64,000 nucleotides of DNA from Microvirga lotononidis (GCF_034627025.1 NZ_CP141049.1:806001-870000); one strand, 5' to 3'; shown: positions 1-9,232, counted from the first letter of the stretch. A program made the numbers and translations. The notes: generated from the letters alone by a model not told the origin.

Positions 1-99
1 CATATCTTCGCCTCGTTGAAGGAACTCTGTGATTGGCTCGGTAATGTACAGATGGAAACCGGACGGGACGCTGATCCGCATTCGCAGATAGTTCAGTAG
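1..99 (+). pseudogene. C-terminal tail of an unidentified ORF entering from the left edge
   Basis: Frame 1 is open from base 1 to a TAG at 97-99 (32 codons, ending in PHSQIVQ). I do not recognise the family. It is only assumed to be coding because it is open from the edge. The transposase fragment starts shortly after it, so it may be the end of a host gene or of another mobile element. Confidence 0.25.
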
Positions 100-139
100 T
101 GGATCCGCATCTTAGCTTGAGTTTGGCCATTTCTGACGG

Positions 140-645
140 GTGATTTGCGAGCGCGGGAGCGGCGAAGCGAACAACGCGGTAGGTTGGTGTGTCCCCGCCA
201 AGAGAGACGCCGCCATGCTGCACCTGCCCGCCCGCTTCGCCGCGATCATGTTAGCCTTTGCCCGGCTCTTTCGCCACCGGACCTGGTGCCATGCCGAGAT
301 CCTGCTCCTCGGGGCCATCCTGGCGCCCGGCAAGCGCACGGTGACCAGCCTCCTGCGCATCGCCGGCCTCAGCCGCGAGCGGCACTTCGGCAACGACCAT
401 CGCGTTCTCAGTCGGGCCCGCGGGAGCGGACGCGACGCTGCCCGGCTGCTGTTGGGCCTGCTGATCCACGCCTTTGTCCCGACCGGTCCGGTGATCCTCG
501 GCCTGGATGACACCATTGAGCGCCGCCGCGGCAAGCGAATTGCAGCCAAAGGCATCGACCGCGATCCGGTGCGCTCATCGGATGCCCACTTCGTCAAGGC
601 CTCAGGCCTGCGCTGGACTTGCTTCGCGGAAGATACTGCTGGCGA
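140..645 (+). pseudogene. DDE transposase, N-terminal fragment (IS701/IS4-like)
   Basis: The frame is open from a GTG at 140; the ATG at 215 is the more likely start. It contains a typical first-aspartate block (ILGLDDTIERRRGKRIAAKG) followed by RDPVRSS and HFVKASGLRW, as in DDE-superfamily endonucleases of IS701/IS4-like elements. The gene stops after about 150 residues, where the IS1182 fragment begins near 645, so the second and third catalytic acidic residues are missing. Family placement is from recall of the motif block. Confidence 0.6.
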
Positions 646-650
646 GTTCG

Positions 651-1714
651 TCACGCTGGGGTCGGAGCCATCATGAGCTTGGTAAATGCGGATTGACGGG
701 TTTGCGCAAGTGGTGTGCCACCCATCCAAGCACCAATGCGGACGAGGTTCATGGCAGCTGCCGTCAGCACGTGTTGCAGATGCGGTTTGGCGAGACCGAT
801 ATAGCGCGAGCGCTGAAGATGCAGGACCCGGACGCCCGCCGAAATCGTTCCTTCGATGCCGGCGCGCTGTCGATACTCTTTTGAGAAGGCGAGTTGCTCC
901 TCGCGCTGGCGAGCCGCCTCCAGCGTCTCGTGTTCCTCGCGTGGTCGTAGCGTGAGCAGGCGCCGCCCGCTTCGGGTACACTGTGTCTTCAAGGGACAGG
1001 ATCGACACTCTGTTGTCGAGAAGCGAACTTTCAGTGCGGTCCGTCTCTGGTGATCATCAGGACCCCAACTCCTGCTCTCGTGCCCGGCCGGACAGATTGC
1101 CACTTCCCGATCCCAATCGAGGAGGAAGTCCTGCACCGTGAAGCCCTCGCCTGACCGGACCTGCCCCTGATCATCCTTGGGAGCCGGCCCTAACAGGGTG
1201 ATGCCTTTCTGCCGGCTGGCGACCAGTTGGTCGGCTGCGACATCCCCGGCATCGACAAGGTGAGTGGCCGGCAGCAGACCCTTGGCTTCGAGCGCCGCAT
1301 GGATGTCATCGAGAGCATCACAATCAACGATGGGCGCCGGCGTGGTCTCCCCATGCGTGATGAGATGCGGTTCGCCCTCGTCACACGCCTCGGTCAGATG
1401 CACCTTGTAGCCGATCCAGATCGTTGATTGCTTCCTGGCGTAGTGCACCTCCGGATCGTAGGGCGAGGCGACCATCAGCAAGGAGGGTGGAAACCCCTCC
1501 TGGTCCGTCCGCCACCGTATCAGAGGCAGAGCCTCAGGTCGCGCGGGTGGAGCTTCACTGAGCAGGCAGAAGTTCTGAAGCCAGACCTGCCGCAGCACCG
1601 CAACCGCCGGGATGTGTCGCAGCCATGTCGCTGCGCCAGGAGCCATGATGGCCGCAAGCCATTGATGACCATCGCGGCCGATCTGCTCGGCATGGGCTTG
1701 CCGCTTCTGGTTCG
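651..1714 (-). pseudogene. IS1182-family transposase, C-terminal part
   Basis: The reverse strand encodes the last 350 or so residues of an IS1182-type DDE transposase. Landmarks in order are SPYDPEVHYARK, IWIGYKVHLTE, a cysteine-rich segment (CRSCPLKTQC) and the end block YIGLAKPHLQHVLTAAAMNL with the expected C-terminal length. The N-terminal part is replaced near 1715 by an IS3-family orfB start, in the same frame, giving a chimeric open frame of 487 codons (2114 to 651). The product should not be an active transposase because the first part of the DDE fold is missing. Confidence 0.75.
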
Positions 1715-2411
1715 GGCCCACGGCCGAGAAGTCCTGCTCCAGCAGGTTGGGAGCGACCGGGAAGGCCTGATGGCTGTCGGTGGTGCGCTTGAACCGGCGC
1801 TTCTGTCGGCCTTTCAGCCCGTTCTCGCGCATCAGCCGGGCAGTCCGGCGCCGACCCACCGTCAGGCCTTCGTCCGGCAACTTGCGGGTCAGGCGCGGAC
1901 TGCCATAGGTCCCATGGGAGCGGGCCAAGGCCGAGCGGACATGGGCCAGCAGCACCAGATCCTCGCGCTGGCGCGGACTGGCCGGACGGGAGCGCCAGGC
2001 GAAGGAGCCGCTCTGGCTGCCCCCGAGAACCTGGCACAGACGGGTGACGGAGAAGTCCGCTTTCGCCGCAGCGATGAGCCGGAACGTCATCGCCTTCCCT
2101 CCTTGGCGACACAAGCGGTGGCCCCCGCTTCAGGATCTCCCTCTCCTGACGCAGGATCTCGGTCTCGCGCCGCAGCCGCTTCAGCTCGGCCGCCATGGCC
2201 TCCTGGCGCTCGTCGGGCGGATGGTCGATCTCGCGCTCGCGGCGGCGATCGATCCAGTGGCGCAGGGTCGACAGGCCGATCCCGAGATCCGCGGCAATCG
2301 CCCGTCGGCTGCGGCCACTGGTCAGGGCGAGCCGAACGGCCTCATCCTGAAACTCTTTCGTAAAGCGTGTCTGGGGCATGGAGATCCTCCTGCTTCAGGA
2401 GAGGCTCTCCA
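1715..2411 (-). pseudogene. IS3-family element, 5' half (orfA plus start of orfB)
   Basis: orfA starts at ATG 2379 and encodes a helix-turn-helix protein (KEFQDEAVRLAL, SRRAIAADLGIGLSTLRHW) with a leucine-zipper-like stretch of RRETEILRQEREILKR. orfB begins near 2087 in an offset frame (MTFRLIAAAKADFSV) and carries the HTH_21-type segment SHGTYGSPRLTRKL, but it ends near 1715 before the DDE catalytic core. The left end of the element is at about 2411, where the reverse strand reads TGGAGAGCCTCTCC. The element is cut by the IS1182 fragment. Confidence 0.75.
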
Positions 2412-3249
2412 TTCTTTCGAAGCAATACCATGCTGGATCTCGCCCAGAAGTGTGGCGTCCGGTTGCGCCAGAGCTATCGGCGGGTGGCCAAGCACGCCGC
2501 GATCAGGATTGGACGCTATCTTCATGCGCATCAGTTCAAGCGCGCTACCCGCGAGCTGCGCTTCCTGCGGTTCAGGCTCGGTCGGGTAATCCGGGACGTA
2601 CGCCGCAAGATCACAGGCGATGCGGCTCTGGAGGAGCGGTTTGGTCCGCTGCTCGCCTTGGCGGTGAGGGTCCGGCAGCAGACCCAGCGTCAGCGCGGGC
2701 CCAAGGTCTACGCCCTGCATGCACCCGAGGTGGAGTGCATCGGCAAGGGTAAGGCCCGCACACCGTATGAGTTTGGCTGCAAGGTGAGCATCGCCACTCC
2801 GGTCACGAAGCCCAAGGGTGGCCAGTTCGTGCTGCATGCCCGGGCGTTGCACGGCAACCCGTATGACGGTCACACGCTCGCAGCCGCGGTGGCCGATGTC
2901 GCCGTAATGACCGGAGTTGCGGTCCAGCGCACCCATGTGGACAAGGGCTATCGCGGCCACAACCATCCGAACCGGTTCCAGGTTTATCCTCCGGTCAGAT
3001 CAGGCGCACGACCGCCGCCCTCAGACGCGAGATGAAGCGGCGGGCGGCGATCGAGCCGGTGATCGGGCACCTGAAAGCCGAGCACCGCATGGGCCGCAAT
3101 CATCTGAAAGGCCGCGAGGGCGACCGCATCAATGCCGTCCTGGCGGCCGTCGGGTATAACTTCTCGCTCCTGCTACGGTGGTTGGCGGCGCTTTTGTGGC
3201 CTCTCGCCCTGATGCTGGTCGGCGATGATCCATTGCGCCAACGCGCATG
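2412..3249 (+). pseudogene. IS5-family transposase, N-truncated and frameshifted
   Basis: The first part encodes LRFLRFRLGRVIRDVRRKI, then YEFGCKVSIATPVTKPKGGQ, LHGNPYDGHTL and HVDKGYRGHNHPN, which are catalytic-domain blocks of IS5-family transposases. The frame breaks near 2985-3000. The C-terminal part resumes in another frame as RRTTAALRREMKRRAAIEPV and GHLKAEHRMGRN (third catalytic acidic block) and ends at 3249. About the first third of the usual protein is missing. The element is dead. Confidence 0.8.
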
Positions 3250-3435
3250 ACTCACGCTATCAAACATTCTTCACGGACGACTATATCAGTTGCTTCTGCC
3301 CTTACGCCTTCACGACTCTTCTCGGCTTGGCCTCGTTCTTTGCCGGCATTGCCGAGTTATCCACATCAATATTGCTTGTTTGTTCCCGACGGAAAAGGGG
3401 TGCGCCATATCTCTGTCGAGAAGCAGGGCACGGGC

Positions 3436-4674
3436 CTAAAAGCCTGTCCGGACGATCGGCAGCCGCGCAAGGTGGGTGTCGATCGCCTCCACCGCAGGAC
3501 CGGGCAAGGGCAAATGCCTCTTCTCGCCCCCCCACTGCGTCAGAAAGCGCTCAACCGTCTCCTGTGCGACAGCCAGCGCCGGGCGGACGGGCAGGCCTGC
3601 CTTGTCCGCTAGGTACGAGAGCTCCTCGCGCGTAAAGCCGTCGAACCGCTTGGTCCTAGCGAACTTCAGCGCAAAGCTGTAGTCCTCCAGGTAGGGGATC
3701 GTCGAGACCAGGTCGTAGGCCGGCGCAAGCAGCGGCGTGCGCCGGTCCGGGTAGATCAGCGACCAGTTTTTCAGGTGCATGTCGGCATTGCCGATCAGCA
3801 CGCTGAACACCACGCGCCGGATGAACTCCGCGACGCTGTCGCTGCCGCTCTCGATCCCGAGCACGTGCGCGAGACGGCGCAGCGTCGCCTTCTTGTACTT
3901 GTCCTCCGGATAGACACCGAACACCTGCGCGAAGTCCTCAATGTGAACGGGCCCGTCCGCCGTCCGGTCGAACCGCTTTATCGCAAAGGCCTGCCCTTTG
4001 AGCACGCCGATGCCATCCGGCAGCCCGTTGATCGAATCCACGTCGAGCAGCTGGATTTCCGGGACGTCAATACCGACCGCCCGGGCCAAGCTCATCATGG
4101 CATATTCATTCTCCGGCACTCCTTCAAAGCGGGTCGAAGGCAGCTTCACGATCCACTCGCCACCCACGCCCTGCGCGGGGACTACGAGACCGCCATTCTT
4201 GCCGCTGTTTTTGACGGCCGAAAATTTGAGCTGCACGCCGGCAAGGGAAAAGCGCAGCGCATTCTCACGGTCGCGCTTGACTGTTTTTGCAGGGGCGCTG
4301 TCCGCCTCCGGCGGCCAAGCCTCCCCGTCGGCCGGCACAATGGTCAGGGCGCCAGGTAGGTCGCGTCCCAGCACCCACAGCAGGAAAAACTCGCGCTCGA
4401 CATGCACGCCCGCGCGCTCGGCGAGATAGTCCCGCAACGTGCCTTCGGGCAGCAGATTGGCAAAGAAGGGCGCCACACGCCGCTGTGTTGCGGGCAGATC
4501 GGTGATCAGCCCGCCAAACTCGTCTTTGAAAGACAGGCTCAGAGTGGGCCGGTCATTGCTCTCGATATAGCTGTCACTGAACGCGAAAATCGTGCGGTCG
4601 CCGCCCACATGAGTGAGCGTGCCGATCGTCTCGCCATAGAGCTGGACATAGAGAATGGAGACATCAGGCATCAT
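3436..4674 (-). CDS. hipA: HipA-type serine/threonine kinase toxin
   Basis: About 412 residues, the usual HipA length. The N-terminal HipA_N domain (Couple_hipA) is followed by the kinase fold. Visible motifs are the glycine-loop-like FSLAGVQLKFSA, the catalytic block GNADMHLKNWSLIY (HxKN with catalytic Asp) and the metal-binding APAYDLVS. HipA kinases phosphorylate targets such as glutamyl-tRNA synthetase and induce growth arrest; the substrate of this one is unknown. ATG 4674 or ATG 4671 overlaps the hipB stop by 8-11 nt, so the pair is co-translated. All kinase motifs are present, so it appears functional, an exception among the broken genes around it. Confidence 0.9.
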   Translation of the reverse strand: MMPDVSILYVQLYGETIGTLTHVGGDRTIFAFSDSYIESNDRPTLSLSFKDEFGGLITDLPATQRRVAPFFANLLPEGTLRDYLAERAGVHVEREFFLLWVLGRDLPGALTIVPADGEAWPPEADSAPAKTVKRDRENALRFSLAGVQLKFSAVKNSGKNGGLVVPAQGVGGEWIVKLPSTRFEGVPENEYAMMSLARAVGIDVPEIQLLDVDSINGLPDGIGVLKGQAFAIKRFDRTADGPVHIEDFAQVFGVYPEDKYKKATLRRLAHVLGIESGSDSVAEFIRRVVFSVLIGNADMHLKNWSLIYPDRRTPLLAPAYDLVSTIPYLEDYSFALKFARTKRFDGFTREELSYLADKAGLPVRPALAVAQETVERFLTQWGGEKRHLPLPGPAVEAIDTHLARLPIVRTGF

Positions 4675-5302
4675 CGTCCTCCTCATCCAGGGCATAGGCC
4701 GGTCGGACGGCCGGTTTTACAGCCGCGGGACTATGCGCAATGTGATTGCGCACGCTTCTAAGGGCCTGCGCCGCACTCCTGATCGCGCTCTGCAGGCCCG
4801 GGTCCTGCAGCTGGCGCGCGAGAGCCTCGTAGTTCTTAGTGTGAATCGGCAGATGCTGCAGGGGCTTGAGCTGCTCGACCGCCTTCTGCACGCGGGCAAT
4901 CTCCTCCCGTGGGATCGTGACCTTCTGCAGAAGGTTGGCGGCATCGGCCAGCCGCTCCGCGTCCGGCAGAAGGTGCAAGCGAGAGAGCTCGCCCGACGCC
5001 TCGGCAATGCGTCTCAGATTGTTATGCAGACGCGCCTGCTGCTCGGCTTCCGCCGAGGGCGCGGTCGTCCTGACGACGCTGTCGACGGCGGGAAGGGCCT
5101 TGCGCGGGACCAGCCTTACATCCAGATCGAGGACGCGCGCGAGTTCGATCAGGCTGGAAAGCTGCAGATCGACCGCCCCGCTCTCGATCTTCGAGATATG
5201 GCTCTGCGGCAGGCCGACCAGCCCGCCCAAGGTGGCCTGGCTCAGTCCTTTATTTGCGCGGGCATCCTTCAGAGCCCTTGCGATTTCACCGACAGCTGGC
5301 AT
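4664..5302 (-). CDS. hipB: HipB-type antitoxin, XRE-family DNA-binding repressor
   Basis: 212 residues. Residues 8-60 form an XRE helix-turn-helix (ALKDARANKGLSQATLGGL, LPQSHISKIESG). The remaining 140 residues are charged and helical and end in DEEDDDA. This is longer than the classic HipB of about 90 residues, so the C-terminal part may be an additional domain of unknown role. It should neutralise HipA and repress its own promoter, which lies in the AT-rich palindromic array just upstream. ATG 5302 is chosen because it opens directly onto that array and the HTH follows at once. Confidence 0.85.
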   Translation of the reverse strand: MPAVGEIARALKDARANKGLSQATLGGLVGLPQSHISKIESGAVDLQLSSLIELARVLDLDVRLVPRKALPAVDSVVRTTAPSAEAEQQARLHNNLRRIAEASGELSRLHLLPDAERLADAANLLQKVTIPREEIARVQKAVEQLKPLQHLPIHTKNYEALARQLQDPGLQSAIRSAAQALRSVRNHIAHSPAAVKPAVRPAYALDEEDDDA

Positions 5303-5303
5303 A

Positions 5304-5424
5304 ATATGCTTTCACATATGGCATTAGAATCGTTATATATTTAAACATATCATCTTTGATCGAGCCTGTCAATTAGATATATGCCATAACATATATAGCG
5401 CTCTGGATATACGCTATAGCATAT
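5304..5424. promoter_or_regulatory. Operator array of hipBA: four 16-bp palindromic sites
   Basis: Four related 16-mers lie in the 120 bp before hipB: 5304-5319, 5335-5350, 5379-5394 and 5409-5424. They fit the palindrome ATAYGCTATAGCATAT, the best copy being ATACGCTATAGCATAT. Start-to-start spacings are 31, 44 and 30 bp, close to whole helical turns. The region is strongly AT-rich against a GC-rich background. The first site begins 2 bp outside the hipB start codon. Autoregulation by HipB through several palindromic operators is established for E. coli hipBA; its application here is inference. Confidence 0.7.
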
Positions 5425-5818
5425 GAAGCATTCGGGATGTCAGGCTGTGGCCGTGCCCGGGACAGGGTCCTCCGACTTAGAAGGCCAGTGCCAGCCGCGG
5501 TCCGGCTTCAGCCTCTTCCAGGAGATGGCTTCTCTATTCGGCCGGGTTCAGTCAAGCGCTTAAGATCTGTTTGGCTCCATAACATGGCTGCCCCGCGGGC
5601 TCTCGCTTCTCTCCGGAATCAGCGCAATGGCTCTTCCACTATGGGGTCAGACGAATGAAGCGGAACGATCTGAACAGCGTCCTTTGTGCCTGAGGCGCAA
5701 GGAACATACCCTGATGCGGACTCGCTTCATTCATCGTCCCGCGAGGGACAGCTCTCCGCCACGGGGCGGAACCTTGTCTTTCCGTCCGGCTCGGACGGTC
5801 TTCGTCGGCCAGACGCAC
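5425..5818. other. Intergenic stretch without a recognisable gene
   Basis: Between the hip operators and the IS110 transposase I find no ORF with a recognisable domain, no RNA gene and no clear inverted repeat. Part of the right side probably belongs to the non-coding end of the IS110 element. Confidence 0.5.
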
Positions 5819-6850
5819 CTACATCGCCTGAGCCTCCCGCGTCCACCGGAACTCAGTGCCATCACACCAGATTCGATGCAGAATGGTCGCCAGCCGGCGG
5901 GCGAGCGCGATGACCGCCTTTCCCCGCCCGCGCCGCTGGGCCACCTTCATGGCCCAGGCCTTCAGCCAGGACCAGCGGCTGGCTCGGGTCAGGATGATCT
6001 GAGCCGCTTCAAACAGCAGCGTTCGCAGCATGGCATCGCCGCACAACGAGATCCGGCCCACCCGGCGGCTTTCCCCTGACTGATCCAGGACAGGTGTCAG
6101 CCCCAAGGCAGGACCCACCGCCTTGGAGCGCCGGAACCGAGCTGGCGTGTCGATCGTCGCCACAAAAGCCAGGGACACCACCGGCCCCACTCCCGGAACC
6201 GTCATCAGGCGCCGGCATACCTCATCATGGCGGACCAGGGCGAGCAGCTTCCGGTGCAGGGTGGCAAAGTGCTCGCGCAACTCGCGACGGGCCTGCAGCA
6301 GCGGTTGGATGACCTCGATCAGATCGGGCATGCTCTCGAGGAGCTCATGGATGCGCACCTCGAACCGCACCGTTCCGACGGCCCCAACTTTGAGCCCGAA
6401 GTTGCGCAACAGACCGCGGATGTCGTTCTCGACCGCAAGGGCTTTCTCCTGCAGGAGCTTGCGGGCGGTGAGCAGAGCCCGGCGCTTCTGACTTGAGAGT
6501 GTTTTGACGTGAACCGGTCGGAACAGGTTGACCCGCATCATCTGGGCGATGCCGCGGGCATCATTGCGGTCGCTCTTGTTGATCTGCGCCTTCAGGAAGG
6601 CTTTGGCGTGGCGCGTCTCGATGCACACGACAGGAAGTCCGGCTGAGGCAAGCCCCTCGAAGAGCCATTGCGAGAGAGGACCTGCCTCAAGACCAACCCG
6701 CTCGAGGCGCCAGGCGGAGTCTTGCAGAAGCTGCAGCAGGTCCTCGGGATGAGAGACGACCTTGATCTCACGGCAGATCTTCCCCGTCTCGTCAACGATG
6801 CACACCGACGTCTCTTTGACCGAGACATCCAAACCCGCATAGTGTTTCAT
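5819..6850 (-). CDS. IS110-family transposase (DEDD recombinase)
   Basis: 343 residues, the family length. The N-terminal DEDD domain shows YAGLDVSVKETSVCIVDE, the block KSDRNDARGIAQMMR and a long helical linker. The C-terminal Transposase_20 domain has MTVPGVGPVVSLAFVATID, ALGLTPVLDQSGESRR and GDAMLRTLLFEAAQ, including the conserved serine region. IS110 transposases act with a bridge RNA made from the element's non-coding end. The frame is intact. Element ends were not located. Confidence 0.9.
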   Translation of the reverse strand: MKHYAGLDVSVKETSVCIVDETGKICREIKVVSHPEDLLQLLQDSAWRLERVGLEAGPLSQWLFEGLASAGLPVVCIETRHAKAFLKAQINKSDRNDARGIAQMMRVNLFRPVHVKTLSSQKRRALLTARKLLQEKALAVENDIRGLLRNFGLKVGAVGTVRFEVRIHELLESMPDLIEVIQPLLQARRELREHFATLHRKLLALVRHDEVCRRLMTVPGVGPVVSLAFVATIDTPARFRRSKAVGPALGLTPVLDQSGESRRVGRISLCGDAMLRTLLFEAAQIILTRASRWSWLKAWAMKVAQRRGRGKAVIALARRLATILHRIWCDGTEFRWTREAQAM

Positions 6851-6965
6851 GCTGCGCGTCTCCCACTGAGGCCTGAGGCCGCTCCGAACGATCCTCGTTG
6901 TACCATTAGCCTGCAGTGCAGCACCTCACCGGGAATCGAGGGCTCCGGCGGCAGGCCGAATACCC

Positions 6966-7090
6966 CATCTGAATCTTCTTCAGGTTGACCTTTCGCTCGA
7001 GCAGCAGCATCAAAGCAAAGAAATGACGCAGGTCATAGGGGCGGTATTTCACCTGCTCGACCATGAAGTAGCCCCCGAATAGACCGACCG
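6966..7090 (-). pseudogene. Tyrosine recombinase, C-terminal fragment
   Basis: The reverse strand reads YFMVEQVKYRPYDLRHFFAL followed by MLLERKVNLKKIQMG. This matches the box II region of tyrosine recombinases (LRHFFA with catalytic Arg, then NLKKIQ leading to LMGH). The fragment is lost on both sides, to the IS110 region and to the IS3 element starting near 7100. It resembles phage- or island-type integrases but is too short to classify. Confidence 0.55.
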
Positions 7091-7266
7091 GACACGATCT
7101 CCCACCTCGTTAAGAGATAGGAGTAGTGTTAGGCCTATGACTGGTTCTTCCTCGAAGTTAGAGGTCCTCGACGGACCGCAACACCGGCGCCGCTGGACGG
7201 CCGCCGAGAAGCTGGCCATCGTCCAGGAGACCTACGAGCCGGATGCCACGGACGCCCTTCTGTTTG

Positions 7267-8349
7267 TCAAGCGGTGATCCGAGCCTGGTTGATCTCCTTT
7301 TGCCGCTGGCTGATTAGGGTGAACACCTCGCGCGCGATGTAGCGCTTCAGGCACCGGATCGCCTCAAGCTTGGAGTGGCCTTCAGCGACGCGTTTAGCCA
7401 TGTAGGCCTTGGTTCGCGGATCGGTCCGAAGCCTCCCGATCGCAATGATGTGCAGAGCACTGTTGGCGGCTCGATCACCACCCCGGTTGAGACGGTGGCG
7501 CGTCGTCTTGCCGGACGAGGCTGGGACCGGGCTGACACCGCAGAGTGCGGCAAAGCCGGCCTCGGAATGCAAGCGCTCCGGATTGTCCCCCGCTGTCAGG
7601 AGCAACTGGGCCGCCCCTGCGTGACCAATCGAGTTCCGGGCCACGAGGTTGGGGGCAAGTTCATCGACAATGGCACCGATCATAACGTCCAAGTCGGCAA
7701 TCTCATCGTGCAGTTCGACATAGCGGCGGCCGAGCGACTTGAGGCTGATCCTATAGGCGGAATCCACATTGCGGTAGTCAGTCAGGTCAGGCCGCCATGC
7801 CGCCAAGGTCCTGACCAGCTGCATGCGGGTCATCTGGCGCAGCGCCTCCCGCAACCCGTCCGGCGCGCAGACGATGGTGTTCTGGATCATCTGCAACGCG
7901 ATGCGCCGCGCCACCACTGCTGTCTTTCGACACGCCTTGAGAACGCGCAAGGATTCGATCATGCCATCCCGGCTTCTGGGCGTGACGGTGCGCTTGCCGG
8001 CAAAGGCGGCATGCGCGGCGTTCTGAGCGTCGAGATCATCGTTCTTGCCCCGCTTGCGCCGGTCCGGTTTATCCGGAGCCGTGACCTCCAGAACTTCGAC
8101 ACCGGCATTCTGCATGGAGCGCAGCAACCCGGCGCCATAGGTGCCTGAGGCCTCAATGCCAACGCACCGGAGCTGTCCGAAGGAGCGCATCCAGGCGAGC
8201 ATCTGCCGATATCCCTGTCGGGTTGTCGCAAAGCACTGGGTCCCGAGAACACGGTCGTGTTCGTCGACAACAGCGGCGACGTGAAGATCTTTGTGCGTGT
8301 CGACCCCGCCGACAACGGGATGTAAGACAACGTCCTGACCAACTTCCAT
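7267..8349 (-). CDS. IS110-family transposase
   Basis: 360 residues from ATG 8349. The DEDD domain starts VVGGVDTHKDLHVAAVVDEH, with KRGKNDDLDAQNAAHAAFAG and, in the C-terminal Transposase_20 domain, GHAGAAQLLLTAGDN, LCGVSPVPASSGKTTRHRLN and GDRAANSALHII. The ORF is also open upstream of 8349, but homology-type sequence begins at MEVGQDVVLHP, which decides the start. It appears intact. Bridge-RNA-guided recombination is the known mechanism of the family. Confidence 0.9.
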   Translation of the reverse strand: MEVGQDVVLHPVVGGVDTHKDLHVAAVVDEHDRVLGTQCFATTRQGYRQMLAWMRSFGQLRCVGIEASGTYGAGLLRSMQNAGVEVLEVTAPDKPDRRKRGKNDDLDAQNAAHAAFAGKRTVTPRSRDGMIESLRVLKACRKTAVVARRIALQMIQNTIVCAPDGLREALRQMTRMQLVRTLAAWRPDLTDYRNVDSAYRISLKSLGRRYVELHDEIADLDVMIGAIVDELAPNLVARNSIGHAGAAQLLLTAGDNPERLHSEAGFAALCGVSPVPASSGKTTRHRLNRGGDRAANSALHIIAIGRLRTDPRTKAYMAKRVAEGHSKLEAIRCLKRYIAREVFTLISQRQKEINQARITA

Positions 8350-8632
8350 ACCGGCTCTCCTGGTTCGACCGTGGATCGACGGTTCACCACGACCGCATGC
8401 CTGGACAGGACAGTAATGCGACAGGATGTCAGGCCCTTCTTGGGTCACATGCACCGGTGAGGCAAACCTCACCGCAAGGCTCCCGGGCGGCCGACAGGTC
8501 CGAGGAAAGACACGGGTTGTGGTCGATCAGCGTGTGGGTCAGGCCACACCGGCGCCTTGCGATACCAGTGATGTTAGCCGGTCTATCGCCGTGAGGGTCA
8601 GGCCGCCCAGGAACACTGGCCTAAGCATACTT
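8350..8632 (-). ncRNA. Possible bridge RNA region of the IS110 element
   Basis: About 280 nt of non-coding sequence lies between the transposase start and the element edge. In IS110-group elements this 5' non-coding end encodes the bridge RNA that specifies target and donor. Position and length fit, but no structure was computed, so this is inference from layout only. Confidence 0.35.
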
Positions 8633-9076
8633 ACTGTCAGCCTGGTCGCCCGCCGGCATGGCGTGGCCCCCAACCAGCTGTTCCGCTGGCGCAAGCTCGC
8701 CGCCCATGGTGCCCTCACGGCCACCAGTGCTCAGGAGGAGGTGGTCGCCGCCTCCGAGTACCGCGCCCTGCAGAACCAAGCCCGTGAGCTGCAGCGGCTC
8801 TTGGGCAAGAACACGCTCGAGGCTGAGATCCTCACGGAGGCGCTGGAGGTCGCCACGGGGCCAAAAAAGCAGCTGTCGCGCTCGCTGTCGTGGCCCAAAG
8901 GCGGTTCGCGATGAGCGCTGTCTGCTCTGTCCTTGAAGTCGCCCGCTCCACCATCGCCGAGCAGATTGCAGGCCGGCCACCAGAGCCGGAGGAGGAACTC
9001 GTCACGGCCATCAAGGCGATCATCTGTGTCGCATGTTCGACATCGGCGGGCGTCGGACATAGCCGAACGCGGTTGA

Positions 9077-9232
9077 ATGACGCGCGAATTGCGCGTCCCC
9101 GCGGAGGATCCTGTCCGCCACTCCTTGGATAAACGTCGGGTCCCCGACACCGACTGTCGGGTTTGTCAGGTCCGGGCCCCGGTGCTGTGCGGCCTGACGT
9201 CCTGCCGCACTCTCATCCAAGCCCTTGAATAA
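9077..9232 (+). pseudogene. Remnant of an FNR/FixK-type regulator N-terminus (copy 1)
   Basis: A 51-codon frame from ATG 9077 to TAA 9230-9232 contains DTDCRVCQVRAPVLCGL, which has the spacing C-X2-C-X7-C seen at the N-terminus of FnrN/FixK-type oxygen regulators. There is no sensor or HTH domain. A diverged copy lies before nifQ. The match is short, so the identification is tentative; alternatively this is only conserved leader sequence of the nif-type promoter. Confidence 0.35.

Larger units (their letters stand above)
7252..8632 (-). mobile_element. IS110-family element inserted in an IS3-family orfA
   Basis: The limits are inferred from the point where the interrupted orfA frame can be rejoined (GAT GCC ACG then GTC AGC CTG). 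The element is about 1.38 kb and carries one transposase gene plus about 280 nt of non-coding DNA upstream of it. No terminal inverted repeats or clear target duplication were seen, which is normal for IS110. The exact edges are uncertain by a few bases. Confidence 0.7.
7137..9025 (+). pseudogene. IS3-family (IS2-type) orfA and start of orfB, split by an IS110 element
   Basis: orfA starts at ATG 7137 (MTGSSSKLEVLDGPQHRRRW) and stops at codon 38 near 7251. It resumes at about 8633 as VSLVARRHGVAPNQLFRWRK and ends at 8914. Joining the halves gives a normal IS2-type OrfA with helix-turn-helix and the end EAEILTEALEVA followed by CCAAAAAAG. orfB begins in an offset frame around 8880 (RRFAMSAVCSVLEVARSTIAEQ) and is lost after about 50 codons near 9025, where an unrelated leader sequence begins. 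The DDE domain is absent, so the element is dead. Confidence 0.8.

Noticed and set aside
112..1008. Long reverse-strand open frames in the first kilobase and many others opposite real genes
   Set aside because: High GC gives long antisense frames. They are rich in Arg, Ala and Pro without domain signatures and overlap recognisable genes.
9150..9172. NifA site in the 9-kb leader at the position equivalent to 26877
   Set aside because: The sequence TGT-CAGGTCCGGG-CCC lacks the ACA half. Only the more distant match at 9027-9042 fits the pattern.
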